Positions 43,561 to 51,744 of a stretch of 64,000 nt of DNA are shown one piece after another. The position numbers and the translations under genes were made by a program. The stretch is from Bryobacteraceae bacterium (GTDB taxonomy: Bacteria > Acidobacteriota > Terriglobia > Bryobacterales > Bryobacteraceae). The notes beneath the pieces are model-generated. The model did no database searches. It was not told the DNA's origin and saw nothing but the letters and a program-made list of their open reading frames with translations. The stretch is from NCBI GenBank assembly GCA_030041495.1, contig JASHNT010000090.1:1-64000 (forward strand), in the 5' to 3' direction. Position 1 is the stretch's first letter. Each line of letters begins with the position of its first letter.

Positions 43561-43723
43561 TGTGTGGACCGTGCAGCGGCGCAACAACTCACCGGTTTCG
43601 CCCAATCGCGTGCCTAGGTCTCCCGAGGGCTCCTTTACTGCCACGGTGCGCCCGTACAGACGAATGAGTCATCGGCAGAAGGGCCAGGGAGGTCCCTGCC
43701 TGATCGGGCAGGTGCCGACGTTC

Positions 43724-44896
43724 CTATTCGATCGGAAATCCTACATAGTTTTCGGCCAGGCTGGTCATGGCCGCGCGCGACTCCATCAGATACTCCAATT
43801 CGGCGACCTGCCGCCTTTGGTCAAACGCGTTTTTGGAAACGGGCTTGTGCAGCAGAGTCGTCATCCGCCAGGAGAAGCGCTGCGCACGCCAGACGCGCCT
43901 CAAACACTCATCCGAGTAAGAGTCGAGCAGTTCCTCACGCCCGGACTTGTAGAACTCCGTAAGCGCATGCGATAGCCTCCACACATCCGCGATGGCGAGG
44001 TTCAGGCCCTTGGCCCCCGTCGGCGGCACTATGTGCGCCGAATCACCGGCCAGAAACAGGCGGCCGTAGCGCATCGGCTCCGCGACAAAACTGCGCATTC
44101 CGGTCACGCCTTTTCGCGTAATCGGCCCGGTTTCCGGCTTCCAGCCGTCGTCGCTCTGAAGCCGGATAAGGAGTTCCTTCCAAATTCGATCATCGGGCCA
44201 GCGTGTCAAGTCTTCGTCCGGAGCACACTGCAGATACAGCCGGGTCACCTTATTCGAGCGCATGCTAAACAGCGCGAAGCCGCGCTGGTGCCGGCTATAG
44301 ACCAGCTCCGGCGAGGAGGGCGCAGCATCGGCAAGGATGCCCAGCCATCCGAACGGATACGCGCGCTCGTAAATTCGCAGATGGCTTTCCGGGATCGATG
44401 GCCGGCAAATGCCGTGAAACCCGTCGCAACCGGCGATAAAATCGCACCGAATCTCGGACGGCTTGCCGCGCTTGGTGAAGCGGATCTTCGGCCGCTTCGA
44501 ACCCAGCTCGTCTACGCTCACCTTGGCTACTTCAAAGTGCAGCGGCCTCCGTGCCCGCACGCGCGCCGCAATAAGATCCTTCACGACTTCGTTTTGGCCA
44601 TAGACGGTGATGCCGCGGCCGGTCAGAGCTGTCATGTCGATGTGGTGGCGCTGCCCGAAAACATTGATGTAGATGCCGTCGTGGCACAGACCTTGGCTCT
44701 GCAGGCGCTCCCCCATGCCGCTCTCGATCATGAGATCGACGGTTGACTGCTCCAGGACGCCGGCGCGAACGCGCTCGATGACATAATTTTTGGAGCGGTT
44801 TTCGACAATGACGGAGTCGATCCCACTCAGGTGGAGCAAATGCCCCAGCATCAAACCCGCGGGTCCCGCTCCAACGATTCCGACCTGAGTCCGGAT
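43724..44896 (-). CDS. pobA: 4-hydroxybenzoate 3-monooxygenase, apparently starting at ATC
   Basis: 390 residues if read from ATC 44896; PobA is normally about 394. The first ATG in frame is 44854, which would drop the FAD motif GIVGAGPAGL. Family matches include NRSKNYVIERVRAGVLEQSTVD, VYGQNEVVKDLI, RGFALFSMRSNKVTRLYLQC and FLAGDSAHIVPPTGAKGLNLA. The enzyme hydroxylates 4-hydroxybenzoate to protocatechuate with NADPH. GGAGGG lies 10 bases before ATC. No ATG, GTG or TTG lies in frame between the upstream stop and this point. Either ATC is used, the gene is weakly translated, or a base is wrong. Confidence 0.85.
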   Translation of the reverse strand: MRTQVGIVGAGPAGLMLGHLLHLSGIDSVIVENRSKNYVIERVRAGVLEQSTVDLMIESGMGERLQSQGLCHDGIYINVFGQRHHIDMTALTGRGITVYGQNEVVKDLIAARVRARRPLHFEVAKVSVDELGSKRPKIRFTKRGKPSEIRCDFIAGCDGFHGICRPSIPESHLRIYERAYPFGWLGILADAAPSSPELVYSRHQRGFALFSMRSNKVTRLYLQCAPDEDLTRWPDDRIWKELLIRLQSDDGWKPETGPITRKGVTGMRSFVAEPMRYGRLFLAGDSAHIVPPTGAKGLNLAIADVWRLSHALTEFYKSGREELLDSYSDECLRRVWRAQRFSWRMTTLLHKPVSKNAFDQRRQVAELEYLMESRAAMTSLAENYVGFPIE

Positions 44897-44932
44897 GGTT
44901 ATGGGACCCTCCGGTTTCGCGATTTCAGCAAA

Positions 44933-45820
44933 TTAGTTCTTCGAGTGCTCGGCAAAGAACCTGAAGATTTCGGGCATGCCCTTGGGGATAATGCTACCGT
45001 GATCCTCCGGCCCCATTTCGACGTACTTGTAATTCATCTTCAGTTCAGTCATGGTTGCGACCCACTGACGGGTGCGATCGACGGGGACGGCGGTGTCGGA
45101 GCCTCCCTGAACGACGATCACGGGCAGCGTGTCCTTGACCGGCGTCAGCATTTCCTTGGCGTTGGCCTGCATGGTGAATGCTGCGGGAGCCAGTGCGCCA
45201 ATGGCGGCCCAATTAGACGCGTACTTGACGCCCAGGTAGAGGGCTCCCGCGCCACCCATCGAATGACCCATCAAGTAGGTGCGATGTGGATCCACGTTGA
45301 ATTCTTTGCGGACGAGATCGAGAACGTTCATGACGTCTTTCTCGCTGAGCTCACGCAGATTGGGCGGATCGTTGTTCGGAGCCGGGGCCTTGCCCTTATT
45401 CCCGCCCGCTCGCGGCCGACCTGTGGGTGTGCCGTACCAGCCGCGCGGATTGTAGCCCATGGGTCCGACGATAATGTAGCCGCCCTCTTCCGCGAGATCC
45501 ACAGCAGGGCTGCGCAGCAGATTATTGTGATCGCCGCCGAGGCCATGCAGCATGACGATCAACGGAGCCGGCCTGTCCTTGGTGACCTTGGAGGAGACAT
45601 ACAGCGCGTAAGGAAGATCTTCGTTGGTGTCCTCAAAATGATACTTGAGCTGCTGAACGCGAGGGTCGGGCGGACGGTTGATGCCCTTCCCCTTTGCGGC
45701 CTGTTTCTGCTGCTCCGCTTGGGCATGCGCGCTGGGCGGCTGGATTAGGGCGAACTGGAAGACCAATCCCAATCCAGCGCCGCATCCAATGGCGGCCAAT
45801 GTGGCGCGGGTGAGTTTCAT
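44933..45820 (-). CDS. Exported alpha/beta-hydrolase esterase
   Basis: 295 residues with an N-terminal signal (about 1-34, ending SAHAQAEQ). Dienelactone-hydrolase/esterase-D-like folds are suggested by LIVMLHGLGGDHNN, the nucleophile elbow GHSMGGAG, the acid in VQGGSDTAVPV and the His in GPEDHGSI. It lies between the tannase gene and pobA, with short gaps, so it may cut phenolic esters in the periplasm. Confidence 0.88.
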   Translation of the reverse strand: MKLTRATLAAIGCGAGLGLVFQFALIQPPSAHAQAEQQKQAAKGKGINRPPDPRVQQLKYHFEDTNEDLPYALYVSSKVTKDRPAPLIVMLHGLGGDHNNLLRSPAVDLAEEGGYIIVGPMGYNPRGWYGTPTGRPRAGGNKGKAPAPNNDPPNLRELSEKDVMNVLDLVRKEFNVDPHRTYLMGHSMGGAGALYLGVKYASNWAAIGALAPAAFTMQANAKEMLTPVKDTLPVIVVQGGSDTAVPVDRTRQWVATMTELKMNYKYVEMGPEDHGSIIPKGMPEIFRFFAEHSKN

Positions 45821-45832
45821 GCAAGGTTCCTC

Positions 45833-47464
45833 CTAAAATCCATTGCTGCAAGTGAAATTGGCTGCGTCGTCGGTGCTCCCGGCACCCTTGTATTTGGCGA
45901 CCTGCGGGTATTGGCACAGCGGGCGCGTGCGGGTCGCGCCGGACTGTTCGCGGCGGGTGGCCGAAAGGGTCGCGGGGGCCTTGCCGTCTTCCACCCAGGA
46001 CAGAACTGCATCGAGTTGGCCGGAGGGGGTGGGTCCAGCGCCGCCACCGCAATGGCCGACGCCCGGAGCGAGGAAAAAGCGCAGGAACTGCGCGGTCTTC
46101 TGCGCGCCGCCCATTTGCGCCACAACGCGTTTGTAGAAATCGATGGAGCCCTCCGGAGTAATCAACTGATCCGCGCCGCCGTGCCACCACAGCACCTTGC
46201 CGCCGTGGTCGCGGAAGGCGCTCAGGTCGGGATTGTCGGTTCCGATCACGGTGTCGAATTCCTCGACCGATTGGTCCCAGTAGTGTTGATACGCCTCCGG
46301 CGTCAGAGTATTGGCGTCGAACTTGGGATCTTCGGCGATCCAATATTTCAGCCAGTCATTGGTGAAGGTGAACATCTGCTCCTTGGGCGGATTGCCGCGG
46401 CTGGAGACCAGAGCATTGAGATCCGAACCGCGAGTCTGCCCGTACCACAGGAAGCTGCCATCCAGACGGCGCGGACCATCCCAGATTTTGCGGATGATGT
46501 CGGCATCGGCTTGCGTGAACATGCCGCATTCACCAGCGGAGGTGCCGATGAGCTCCTTGGGATCGTAGTGGCAGCGGCCGGGATCTTCGATCACCCCATC
46601 CTTGACGCCGTCGATCCCGTCGCAAGCGGCGATGGCGGCCTGGGTCGCGGCGGCCAGCTTGCATGGCGGCACGGCGTCTTGGGCGGCAAGCTCCTGGACG
46701 GTGCCCCAGATCGACTGCATCATGAGCTTGGGCCAATTGATGGCCGGGGCTCCGGCGACAATGCCGTTGTAATCGTCCGGATAGCGCTCGGCTTCCATCA
46801 ATCCCTGGCGCCCGCCCGTGGAGCAGCCGTACCAATACGAATACTTCGGAGCCTGGCCGTACATCGCTTGCGTGAGAGCCTTGCCGGTGACGGTCATGTC
46901 GTGGATTCCCACATGCGCGTTGTCGCGAATGGACTGCCAGTTCAGATGACCGTTCGCGTCCAAGCCGAAGCTACCGCTGCCGCCCATGTGCCCGGTGTCG
47001 GTCGAGCCGGAGGCGTAGCCGAGAGCCACCCCTTGGTTCACGCCTGCCGCGCTACCGCCTGAGAATCCGCCTCCGCCATTGCCCAGAAAACGGCCGTTCC
47101 AGTTCGAGCTGGGGATCGCGACCCAGATGGTGACTTTGTCGCCGGCGGGCGGATGAGTGGTGGCCGCGGTCACACGGCAGATGCCGGCATTGTTGGGATC
47201 GACCGCGGCGGACTCAATTGTCGTATTCGGCAGAGCGACCATCGCGAGGCTCTCGCAGGAACGCACCGGCTTCGCGTTGGGAATCGCCGGTTTGGGAGTC
47301 GTGCCGATGGGAGGTGGTGCGCCAAATGCGCCCCGGCCTCGCGCTGGACCGCCTTGCGGCGCGTTACCACCACGCCCGCGTCCTTGGCCCGGACCCTGAT
47401 CTTGACCAAAAGCCATCGAGGCTGCCATCAACAAGCCGATAAAGATTGTTCGCTTCATAGTCAT
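45833..47464 (-). CDS. Tannase/feruloyl esterase family protein
   Basis: 543 residues from ATG 47464 (ATG 47458 is equally possible). The signal peptide (IFIGLLMAASMAFG) is followed by a Gly/Arg/Pro-rich stretch (GPGQGRGRGGN, then GPARGRGAFG). The core has YGCSTGGRQGLMEAERYPDDY with the catalytic Ser beside a Cys, and the acid/His pair is in WHGGADQLITP and GVGHCGGG. Tannase-family enzymes free gallate or hydroxycinnamates from plant esters. First of a run ending in pobA. Confidence 0.9.
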   Translation of the reverse strand: MTMKRTIFIGLLMAASMAFGQDQGPGQGRGRGGNAPQGGPARGRGAFGAPPPIGTTPKPAIPNAKPVRSCESLAMVALPNTTIESAAVDPNNAGICRVTAATTHPPAGDKVTIWVAIPSSNWNGRFLGNGGGGFSGGSAAGVNQGVALGYASGSTDTGHMGGSGSFGLDANGHLNWQSIRDNAHVGIHDMTVTGKALTQAMYGQAPKYSYWYGCSTGGRQGLMEAERYPDDYNGIVAGAPAINWPKLMMQSIWGTVQELAAQDAVPPCKLAAATQAAIAACDGIDGVKDGVIEDPGRCHYDPKELIGTSAGECGMFTQADADIIRKIWDGPRRLDGSFLWYGQTRGSDLNALVSSRGNPPKEQMFTFTNDWLKYWIAEDPKFDANTLTPEAYQHYWDQSVEEFDTVIGTDNPDLSAFRDHGGKVLWWHGGADQLITPEGSIDFYKRVVAQMGGAQKTAQFLRFFLAPGVGHCGGGAGPTPSGQLDAVLSWVEDGKAPATLSATRREQSGATRTRPLCQYPQVAKYKGAGSTDDAANFTCSNGF

Positions 47465-47596
47465 GCAGTTTATTACACGCCCACACAACTGGCCAGGCAG
47501 TCGCCCACTTCGAGAAATCGTGTGAAGTATGGCAAGGATGCAAGCGAACGGCAATGACTATTGTTGGTCATGACAGTCGAATCCGCCTCGCGGGCC

Positions 47597-47602
47597 TATA
47601 AT
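47597..47602 (+). promoter_or_regulatory. Perfect -10 box close to the sensor kinase start
   Basis: TATAAT lies 11 bases before the GTG at 47613, so transcription would begin only a few bases before the start codon. A TGACAG 20 bases upstream is a weak -35 candidate at a long spacing. Confidence 0.45.
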
Positions 47603-47612
47603 ATGGCGTACG

Positions 47613-50534
47613 GTGCGTTCAAGATCGCTATTCCTGCTTGTGATGGGTCTTTGCGGCCGTGCGCCTGCATCCCCGTTGCACAAGTCTCTGACGCAATACT
47701 CGCGCGCTGTCTGGACCCAGCAGCAGGGGTTGCCGCAAGACACGGTCCATGCGATTGTACAGACCACCGACGGCTACCTGTGGCTGGGCACCGACGAAGG
47801 CTTGGCGCGCTTTGACGGCTATGAATTCGTCACATTCACCAAGGAACATGACGAGCTTCCGGGAGACTCGATCACCAGCCTTGCCGCGGGCCACGATGGC
47901 TCACTTTGGATTGGTACTCCGGACGGATTGGCCCGCTACGACGGGAAGCATTTCCGCAAGTACAACCCAAAGGACGGCCTGCCGGACGGCGATATCGAAT
48001 CTCTGCTCGCCGACCGCGCCGGAAATCTCTGGATGGTGGTGGGTGGCAGCGTGAGCCGGTTCGACGGATCCCGGTTCACAGACTATCGCGCCGGACGGGA
48101 AATTCCATTGAACCGCGTACGCGCTCTCTCCGAAGACCGCGGCGGAACGGTGTATGCGGCCGGCTACAGCGGGGTGGTCCGGTTCGTGGGCTCCAGGTTC
48201 GAAACGGTGGTCGGCGCGGATGTGTTGAGCGCGGACTTCCCGCTGGGCGTCCGCGTGGACGATGCGGGAACGATCTGGGTGCTGGGCACGCGAGGCGTCG
48301 TCGCGTACGACCGCCAGGGCCGCATCCGCCGCTACGGCCAGGCGGAGGGACTGCCGAATTCGTTCGGCCTGACCGGCGCGCTGGAAGTCGACCGCGAGGG
48401 CAACGTGTGGGTGGGCACGGCCGCGGGGGTCGCGCGCTTGGAGCGCGAGCAGTTTCAAACGCGCACCGACGTGATTGGCGAAAACGGACGCGTCGCGGTG
48501 CGATGCATTTTTGAGGATCGCGAAGGGAATATCTGGCTGGGCACCAACAACGGCCTGGTCCGGCTTCGCGACGACCTGTTCACGGTCTACGGAAAAGCCG
48601 AGGGTCTTCCCAGCGACGAGCCTACCTCAGAACACCAGGATCGCTCCGGCAGGATTTGGGCGGGTTTCCTAGACGGCGGTCTGAGGGTGCTTTCCGGCGG
48701 AGCAGCACCGCCTTCGCTACCCATGGAAGGCGTCTTCTCGATTCAAGAGACACGCGACGGCGAGTTGCTGGTGGCCGGACGCAACGGGCTGACGCGGCTC
48801 TCCAAAAGCGGCTGGCGAACCTTCGCGCCGCCCGACCCGGTGGGACGCAAATCGGTCTACAACGCGCTGGGCGATTCTTCCGGCCGCATTTGGCTCGCGC
48901 TTCCCAGCGGCCTCGGCGTGCTGAATGGTGGCCGGTTCCAGTCCGTGATCGCGGGCGGAGTGCAGCCGGACGCTTCCTTGTATTCGCTGGCCGAGGGGTC
49001 CGACGGCTCCCTGTGGGCCGGCAGTTATCGCAAAGGATTGTGGCGCATTCAGGGCGACCAGAAGCGGCTGTACACAGTTGCCGACGGCTTGGGCAGCAAT
49101 CAGATTCACGCTCTGTACGCAGACGCGGATGGCGCCCTTTGGGTGGGTACGTTCGGAGGCGGATTGAGCGTCCTGCGAAACGGACGGTTCGTCACCTACA
49201 CGGCGAAGGACGGCTTGCTCAGCGATAACATTTCCAACATCCTGGACGACGGCGCATCGCTGTGGCTGATGACCACGCGCGGAATCTGCCGCGTCGCCAA
49301 ACAAGAACTGCGGGATTTTGCGAACCACCGGGTCAGCGCGCTGCATCCGTCGAACTACGGGATCGAGGACGGGTTGCGAAGCGCGCATGGCCCGGCAGCG
49401 ATCAGCGGCGGAGGCGACCGGCACGCGGATGGGAGCCTGTGGTTCGTAACCAGCGGCGGGCTTGCCGTCTACGAACCCGGCAGATCCAGCCGCGTGTCTG
49501 CGATGCCTCCGGTTCATGTGGTGGAGTTAGCGGCCGAAGGCCGTCCTCTCGATGCCAGCAAGAGCCCGCGCATTCCCCCGGGGAGCGGACGGCTGCAATT
49601 GCGCTTCGCAGCGATTCATTTGAGCGCGCCCGAAGCAGTCGCTTACTTCTACAAGCTGGATGGCCTGGATTCGGAATGGATCTCCGCGGGGTCTCGCCGC
49701 GAAGTCAACTATAACAATCTGAGACACGGCCATTACCGGTTCGAGGTTAAGGCGGAGTTGCCCGGCACCCCACCCAGTGAGAGCTGGTTTGAATTCGATG
49801 TGCTCCCGCATGTATATGAGACGGGATGGTTCCGCGCGCTGGCAGCGCTGATGGCGATGGGACTCGGCTGGATCGCGTACCGCGTTCGCGTAGGACAAAT
49901 TCGCAGCCGGTTTAGCGCGGTGGTCAAGGAACGCGCCCGCCTCGCACGCGAAATTCACGACACGCTTGCGCAAGCCTTCGTCGGAATCGCTTCGCAGCTC
50001 GATGTGGTGGAGATGAAGCTGCCGGACGGCGCGGTGGAGGCAAAGGGATCGCTGGACCTGGCTCGCCGCATGGCCCAACATAGCTTGACCGAGGCCCGGC
50101 GCTCCGTTCTGGATCTTCGCACGGCGGCTTTGGACGATCAGGACTTGAGCACCGCGCTCAAATCCGGCGCGGCAATGTGGGCGGCTGGTTCAGGCCTCGA
50201 TGTCCGCGTGGAGGTCGAGGGCGATGCTATTACCGTTCCTCCAGATGTCTCGCATCAGGTTCTTCGCATCGCGCAGGAGGCGTTCAACAATGTTCTGAAG
50301 CACTCCGGCGCCAGCAGCGTGGCGGTGAACCTGGGAATCCACGCACGCCGACTCGATCTGCAGGTGGTCGATAACGGCTGCGGGTTCGAGCCCGCCAACG
50401 CCTTCACGTCCGCCAACGGCCATTTCGGGTTGATGGGCATGCGCGAGCGCGCCGAGCGCGTGAACGGCGAGTTGCATCTGGAAAGCCACCCGGGACGAGG
50501 AACCGAAGTGCATATCGTGGTGCCCCTGCCCTGA
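47613..50534 (+). CDS. Two-component sensor kinase with propeller sensor (Reg_prop/Y_Y_Y)
   Basis: 973 residues from GTG 47613. The signal peptide (about 1-19) precedes about 600 residues of Reg_prop propeller repeats such as DGYLWLGTDEGLARFDG and EGNIWLGTNNGLVRLRD. A Y_Y_Y-type domain follows (FYKLDGLDSEWISAGSRREV, to about 750). One membrane segment (about 757-775) leads to the kinase: HisKA_3 with REIHDTLAQAF and HATPase parts FNNVLKHSGA and DNGCGFEPA. The fold fits periplasmic ligand sensing. The regulator downstream, 10 bases away, is its partner. Confidence 0.94.
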   Translation: MRSRSLFLLVMGLCGRAPASPLHKSLTQYSRAVWTQQQGLPQDTVHAIVQTTDGYLWLGTDEGLARFDGYEFVTFTKEHDELPGDSITSLAAGHDGSLWIGTPDGLARYDGKHFRKYNPKDGLPDGDIESLLADRAGNLWMVVGGSVSRFDGSRFTDYRAGREIPLNRVRALSEDRGGTVYAAGYSGVVRFVGSRFETVVGADVLSADFPLGVRVDDAGTIWVLGTRGVVAYDRQGRIRRYGQAEGLPNSFGLTGALEVDREGNVWVGTAAGVARLEREQFQTRTDVIGENGRVAVRCIFEDREGNIWLGTNNGLVRLRDDLFTVYGKAEGLPSDEPTSEHQDRSGRIWAGFLDGGLRVLSGGAAPPSLPMEGVFSIQETRDGELLVAGRNGLTRLSKSGWRTFAPPDPVGRKSVYNALGDSSGRIWLALPSGLGVLNGGRFQSVIAGGVQPDASLYSLAEGSDGSLWAGSYRKGLWRIQGDQKRLYTVADGLGSNQIHALYADADGALWVGTFGGGLSVLRNGRFVTYTAKDGLLSDNISNILDDGASLWLMTTRGICRVAKQELRDFANHRVSALHPSNYGIEDGLRSAHGPAAISGGGDRHADGSLWFVTSGGLAVYEPGRSSRVSAMPPVHVVELAAEGRPLDASKSPRIPPGSGRLQLRFAAIHLSAPEAVAYFYKLDGLDSEWISAGSRREVNYNNLRHGHYRFEVKAELPGTPPSESWFEFDVLPHVYETGWFRALAALMAMGLGWIAYRVRVGQIRSRFSAVVKERARLAREIHDTLAQAFVGIASQLDVVEMKLPDGAVEAKGSLDLARRMAQHSLTEARRSVLDLRTAALDDQDLSTALKSGAAMWAAGSGLDVRVEVEGDAITVPPDVSHQVLRIAQEAFNNVLKHSGASSVAVNLGIHARRLDLQVVDNGCGFEPANAFTSANGHFGLMGMRERAERVNGELHLESHPGRGTEVHIVVPLP

Positions 50535-50544
50535 GTTCAAAGCG

Positions 50545-51168
50545 ATGACTCAGAAGATCCGCATCCTGATCGCCGAGGACCATTTGATCGCGCGCGTCGG
50601 CGTCACCGGCATCATCAACATGCAGTCCGATATGACAGTGGTCGCGGAAGCGGTCAACGGCCGGCAGGCGCTGGAACTGTTTCGCCAGCACTTGCCCGAT
50701 GTGACCCTGCTCGACGTCAGAATGCCCAAGATGTCCGGCATTGAAGCGGCTGCGGCGATTCGAGCAGAGTTTCCCGAGGCTCGGCTGATCGTGCTCACGT
50801 CATATGACGGAGAGGAGGATATCCGCAGAGCCGTGGACGCCGGCGTCCATGGCTTCCTCACCAAGGACGTGCTGCACAATGAACTGATCAAGACCATCCG
50901 CGCGGTGCACGCCGGCCGCAGCCACATCTCCCAAAAATTGGCCGCGAAACTCGCGGCGCAACTGGAGCGTCCACAGTTGAGCCCGCGTGAGGCACAAGTG
51001 CTGGAGCTGATCGTGCGCGGGTTGAGCAACAAACAGATCGCCTACGACCTGAGCATCTCGGAAGAAACCGCCAAGAACCACGTGAAGCACATCTTCGGCA
51101 AGCTGGGAGTGCAGGACCGCACACAGGCGGCGACCATCGCCATCCAGAGGGGGATCGTTCATTTGTGA
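50545..51168 (+). CDS. NarL/FixJ-type response regulator
   Basis: 207 residues. The receiver has IRILIAEDHLIARVG, the phospho-acceptor Asp in VTLLDVRMPKMSG, VLTSYDGEED and Lys in FLTKDVLHNE. The LuxR helix-turn-helix is LSPREAQVLELIVRGLSNKQIAYDL, then ETAKNHVKHIFGKLGV. It starts 10 bases after the sensor kinase and should be its output. Confidence 0.95.
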   Translation: MTQKIRILIAEDHLIARVGVTGIINMQSDMTVVAEAVNGRQALELFRQHLPDVTLLDVRMPKMSGIEAAAAIRAEFPEARLIVLTSYDGEEDIRRAVDAGVHGFLTKDVLHNELIKTIRAVHAGRSHISQKLAAKLAAQLERPQLSPREAQVLELIVRGLSNKQIAYDLSISEETAKNHVKHIFGKLGVQDRTQAATIAIQRGIVHL

Positions 51169-51238
51169 CCCGGCACACGGCGCAGCCGTCGCACGCCGGT
51201 GATGCATTGAAAGTACGGAGGCGGCGCGTTGGTAAAGT

Positions 51239-51426
51239 AAGCGCGGAAACAGTCTTGCGTTGGTGGTCGACCGCCCGATTCTCGATCTCCTGAAAATCGA
51301 CCCAGAACGCCGCTTGAGGTTAGTACCGACGGCAGGCAACTCATTGTTACTCCCGCGCGACCCTCCGCTCGGCAGGAATGGGCGCACAGGCGCTATGGAA
51401 GGGCGCTCCGGAAGCTGGCCGAGAAA
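51239..51426 (+). pseudogene. AbrB/MazE-like antitoxin remnant
   Basis: Read across frames this gives SKRGNSLALVVDRPILDLLKID, then after one frame change TDGRQLIVTPARP and RRYGRALRKLAEK. This is the pattern of swapped-hairpin AbrB/MazE antitoxins (KxGNSLAL, TDGxxLIITP, KxxxRYGxAL). The start is missing because a stop lies just before SKRGN. The 3' end runs directly into the Doc remnant. Confidence 0.6.
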
Positions 51427-51711
51427 ACCATACCCCTCAGGCGACATTCGGCGGCAAGTTTCTGCACACCTCCATTCCAGCCATGGCAGCGGCGTACCTC
51501 TATCACCTCTGCCAGAATCGTTCGTTCATTGACCGCAAGAAAGGGTCAGCGCCAACGCCGCCATTACGTTCTTGCTAATGAATGATTGGGGCCAACATTT
51601 GGAGAGGACGAGTTGGTGGAGCTGGTTCGGACGGTTGCCTCGGAACGGGTGGTCAAATCGGACTTAATCGCCATCTTCGAAGCCAAGTGCCGGGCCCTGC
51701 ATGGCGAATAG
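51422..51711 (+). pseudogene. doc: Doc/Fic toxin remnant
   Basis: The reading TPQATFGGKFLHTSIPAMAA, AYLYHLCQNRSFIDRKKGSA is followed in a second frame by NAAITFLLMNDWG and in a third by FGEDELVELVRTVASERVVK, SDLIAIFEAKCRALHGE and a TAG at 51709-51711. This is the C-terminal two thirds of a Doc toxin. The Fic motif HxFxDGNKR has become NRSFIDRKKG, so it would be inactive. The N-terminal third, including the start, is absent and the antitoxin end is joined to it. Confidence 0.7.
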
Positions 51712-51744
51712 CCACGGAGCAACAGGAGGCCCTCGGGCCCAACG

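Noticed and set aside
43279..43644. 121-codon minus-strand open frame opposite the GAF remnant
   Set aside because: No family-like sequence; the GAF pattern is on the + strand.
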